A stretch of 64,000 bases of DNA. Source: an uncultured bacterium. Its GTDB lineage: Bacteria; Planctomycetota; UBA8108; UBA1146. Shown piece by piece: positions 61,719 to 64,000 of the stretch. The number at the start of each line of letters is the position of its first letter. The first letter of the stretch is position 1. Made by a program: the position numbers and the translations under genes. The notes under the pieces are model-generated. The model ran no database searches, was not told the origin of the DNA, and worked only from the letters and a program-made list of their open reading frames with translations. The stretch spans positions 21,752 through 85,751 of the forward strand of contig CAJXMG010000011.1 in assembly GCA_913056395.1 (NCBI GenBank), read 5' to 3'.

Positions 61719-64000
61719 ATGAACACCGCCGAACTTTCCAAGTACGCACCGCAGGCCCGCGAGGATTTCATGGCGGCGGTGCGTCTGCAGGCGGGGCGGG
61801 TGGGTGTTCGAGAAGATGGCTGCTCACCGGTGGAGCGGCAGGGTGAGGCCGTCGTCATCGATGGGGTCACCCACCCCAAGGCGATCGAGAACGCCCGCCA
61901 AAATCTGGTGCAGCGGGTCGAATCCATCGGCTTCGATGCCGCGATGGATGCGGCGGCGTATACCTGGTTCAACCGCCTTTGTGCCATCCGCTACATGGAA
62001 CTCCATGGCTTCCTTGATCACGGCTACCGCGTGCTCAGTCATCCCGATGGGGGATCCCTTCCAGAAATCCTTGAGAAGGCCACCGATATCGATCTGCCCG
62101 GCTTGGACAAGTCCCGCGTCGCCGAACTGAAACTCGATGGCACTCAGGATGAAAAACTCTATCGCCTTCTCTTGATGGCCCAATGCAACGCACTCCATCA
62201 CTCGATGCCATTCCTCTTTGAAAAGGTTGGTGCCGGTGATGAATTGCTCTTGCCAGAGGGCCTCCTGCACAGTGATTCGTTGATCCTCGGCCTGGTGGAA
62301 GGCATCTCCGAAGAATCGTGGCAAGACATCGAGATCATCGGCTGGCTCTACCAGTTCTACATCTCGGAGAAGAAGGACGAGGTGATCGGCAAGGTGGTGA
62401 AGTCGGAAGACATTCCGGCGGCGACCCAGCTGTTCACGCCCAACTGGATCGTGAAGTACATGGTCCAGAACTCGCTGGGGGCGCAGTGGCTGGCGACCTA
62501 TCCCAACTCACCGCTCAAAGAGCAGATGGAGTACTACATCGAGCCTGCCGAGCAGACCGACGAGGTCAACGCGCAGCTCGCAGCCATCACGCCCAGCCAG
62601 CTCAACCCCGAGGAGCTGACCCTCATCGACCCGGCCAGTGGCTCCGGGCACATCCTGGTGGAGGCCTATGAGCTCTTCAAGGCCATCTACCTGGAGCGCG
62701 GCTATCGGCAACGCGACGTCCCGCAGCTGATCCTCACCCAGAACCTCTTCGGCCTCGACATCGACGAGCGCGCGGCGCAGCTGACGGGCTTTGCGCTGAT
62801 GATGAAGGGGCGGGCGGATGACCGGCGGCTGTTTGAGCGGGGGGTGAAGCTCAACGTGATGGCGCTGGTGGATAGCGCGGGCTTCGATGCGGAGGCGCTG
62901 GCGAAGGGCGTGGAGCTTTCGGACTACGGGCTGAAGCCGGGGGACCTCACGGAGCTGAAGCGGCTGTTTGAGCACGCGACGACCTTTGGGTCGTTGATTC
63001 AGGTGCCGGAGGGGCTGGCCGAGAAGCTGCCAGCGCTGAAGCAGCTGAGCGAGGCGACCAGCCAGGACCTCTTTGTGTCGGAGGCGCTCAAGCGCTTGGG
63101 GCCGCTGGTGCAGCAGGCCGAGTTGCTGGCGGCGCAGTACGACGCCGTGGTGATGAATCCTCCGTACATGGGGAAGAGGGGGATGCCCGCATTGGCGAAG
63201 AATTTTACGGGGGACTATTACCCCGAAGCCAAGAGCGACCTCTTCGCTTGCTTCATCGAACGGGGCAGCATGCTCGCGAAGGACTTGGGCGACAATGCCA
63301 TGGTCACTATGCAGAGCTGGATGTTCCTTTCCTCGTATCAGAAGCTGCGGGAAAGACTCCTCTCAAGGAACACCATCCGAACGATGGCGCATCTGGGTGC
63401 ACGCGCTTTCGGGAGTATCTCTGGCGAGGTCGTGCAGACCACCATGTTCGTGATCAAGAACTGGCGGTCAGATGATTACAAGCCCACTTTCTTCCGGCTG
63501 CTCAGCGGAGGGGAGGCGGAAAAGCGACGAGCACTAGTGAACGGGCAGAGTCGCCTCGATATGACGACTCAGGGCAAGTTTGGGGCAATCCCGGGGAGCC
63601 CACTGGCCTACTGGGTGACCGACCGAATACGGGGTGCTTTCGTAGAAGGCGTTCCCTTCGCTGCAGTTGGCTTCCCCAAAGTCGGGATGCAGACAGCAAA
63701 CAACGACAAGTATCTGCGCTTTTGGCAGGAGGTCGACTTCGGCGAATTCGCCGATGACTCCATGCCGCCCAAGTGGATAAAGTATCTGAAGGGCGGCAGC
63801 TTCAGGCGGTGGTATGGAAACTTGGCGCACCTCCTGCGTTACAACCGTGACCCTAGCTACGTCACGCAGCAGAAGAATGCAACGATGCTCTCAGAGGGCG
63901 TTTTGCGAGAGCCTAAGTGTACGTGGACCGATCTTACAAGTGGCCTATTCAATGCCCGCTATGCCCCGAGTGACACGTTTCACGACATATCAGGTCACTG
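61719..64000 (+). CDS. pglX: BREX adenine-specific DNA methyltransferase PglX, 3' end beyond the window
   Basis: Partial: 760 codons from ATG 61719, open to the window edge; full PglX is about 1200 residues. It would methylate the fifth adenine of a 6-bp site to mark self DNA. SAM-binding motif I is DPASGSG (residues 304-310), preceded by QLFTPNWIVKYMVQNS, and the catalytic NPPY is at 480-483. The frame is continuous. Base composition changes sharply: codons from about 62,310 to 63,170 favour GCG, CTG and GGG far more than the flanks. This suggests recombination or replacement of the methylase core. Target-recognition sequence lies toward the missing end. Confidence 0.92.
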   Translation, partial: MNTAELSKYAPQAREDFMAAVRLQAGRVGVREDGCSPVERQGEAVVIDGVTHPKAIENARQNLVQRVESIGFDAAMDAAAYTWFNRLCAIRYMELHGFLDHGYRVLSHPDGGSLPEILEKATDIDLPGLDKSRVAELKLDGTQDEKLYRLLLMAQCNALHHSMPFLFEKVGAGDELLLPEGLLHSDSLILGLVEGISEESWQDIEIIGWLYQFYISEKKDEVIGKVVKSEDIPAATQLFTPNWIVKYMVQNSLGAQWLATYPNSPLKEQMEYYIEPAEQTDEVNAQLAAITPSQLNPEELTLIDPASGSGHILVEAYELFKAIYLERGYRQRDVPQLILTQNLFGLDIDERAAQLTGFALMMKGRADDRRLFERGVKLNVMALVDSAGFDAEALAKGVELSDYGLKPGDLTELKRLFEHATTFGSLIQVPEGLAEKLPALKQLSEATSQDLFVSEALKRLGPLVQQAELLAAQYDAVVMNPPYMGKRGMPALAKNFTGDYYPEAKSDLFACFIERGSMLAKDLGDNAMVTMQSWMFLSSYQKLRERLLSRNTIRTMAHLGARAFGSISGEVVQTTMFVIKNWRSDDYKPTFFRLLSGGEAEKRRALVNGQSRLDMTTQGKFGAIPGSPLAYWVTDRIRGAFVEGVPFAAVGFPKVGMQTANNDKYLRFWQEVDFGEFADDSMPPKWIKYLKGGSFRRWYGNLAHLLRYNRDPSYVTQQKNATMLSEGVLREPKCTWTDLTSGLFNARYAPSDTFHDISGH

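Noticed and set aside
61719..64000. Frameshifted or broken pglX
   Set aside because: Direct translation from 61719 stays open for 760 codons with all expected motifs; short frames elsewhere in the region are shadows.

Overview
The window is bacterial chromosome from a Gram-negative-type cell. An RND pump with its periplasmic adaptor, several lipoprotein signal peptides, an lspA signal peptidase II, a Tat-exported enzyme subunit and a SPOR-domain lipoprotein all point to a two-membrane envelope. GC content looks near 60 percent by eye. Gene content (DUF6288-type PDZ/HEAT protein, small RRM protein, bacterial XPB helicase, FeS-type photolyase, many poorly characterised exported proteins) and frequent TTG starts suit Planctomycetota or a neighbouring uncultivated lineage. 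That placement is a low-confidence inference: the window has no rRNA gene.

Layout. 0.1-13.8 kb: a GT-C glycosyltransferase, an RND efflux operon, hyuB, a NatAB-like ABC exporter with a YbaN-like protein, a saccharopine-dehydrogenase-family enzyme, and an exported endonuclease/phosphatase-family lipoprotein followed by an overlooked 56-residue membrane protein. 13.8-18.1 kb: a four-gene operon for a Tat-exported molybdenum hydroxylase (PaoABC/YagTSR type) ending in a small Cys-rich protein and a clear terminator. 18.2-33.5 kb: mixed housekeeping and envelope genes (RRM protein, esterase, FeS photolyase, carbonic anhydrase, HtrA protease, lspA, mannosyltransferase-like protein, hyuA, SPOR lipoprotein, TolB-like protein, YjbQ). 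33.5-37.9 kb: a tightly overlapped XPB-helicase operon with two partner genes.

38.4-48.8 kb is the replication-origin neighbourhood. In transcription order it reads dnaA, a gene-free segment with three perfect DnaA-box matches (candidate oriC), dnaN, dciA (DUF721, where recF often lies), gyrB, panB, panE, gyrA. A tRNA-Ser(GCT) and an 8-bp tandem repeat array follow beyond dnaA. 49.6-54.3 kb holds a probable metal-responsive operon preceded by a perfect Fur/Zur-like palindrome: an ABC ATPase, two ABC-2 permeases, a Fur-family regulator and a MerC-domain protein. A second palindrome lies beyond the operon end without an obvious gene.

57.0-64.0 kb is the left part of a type 1 BREX phage-defence locus (brxA, brxB, brxC, and pglX cut by the window edge). 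The pglX gene looks mosaic in base composition. The most rewarding places to look further are the BREX/pglX mosaic, the metal-responsive ABC/Fur/MerC operon, the XPB three-gene module and the origin region.
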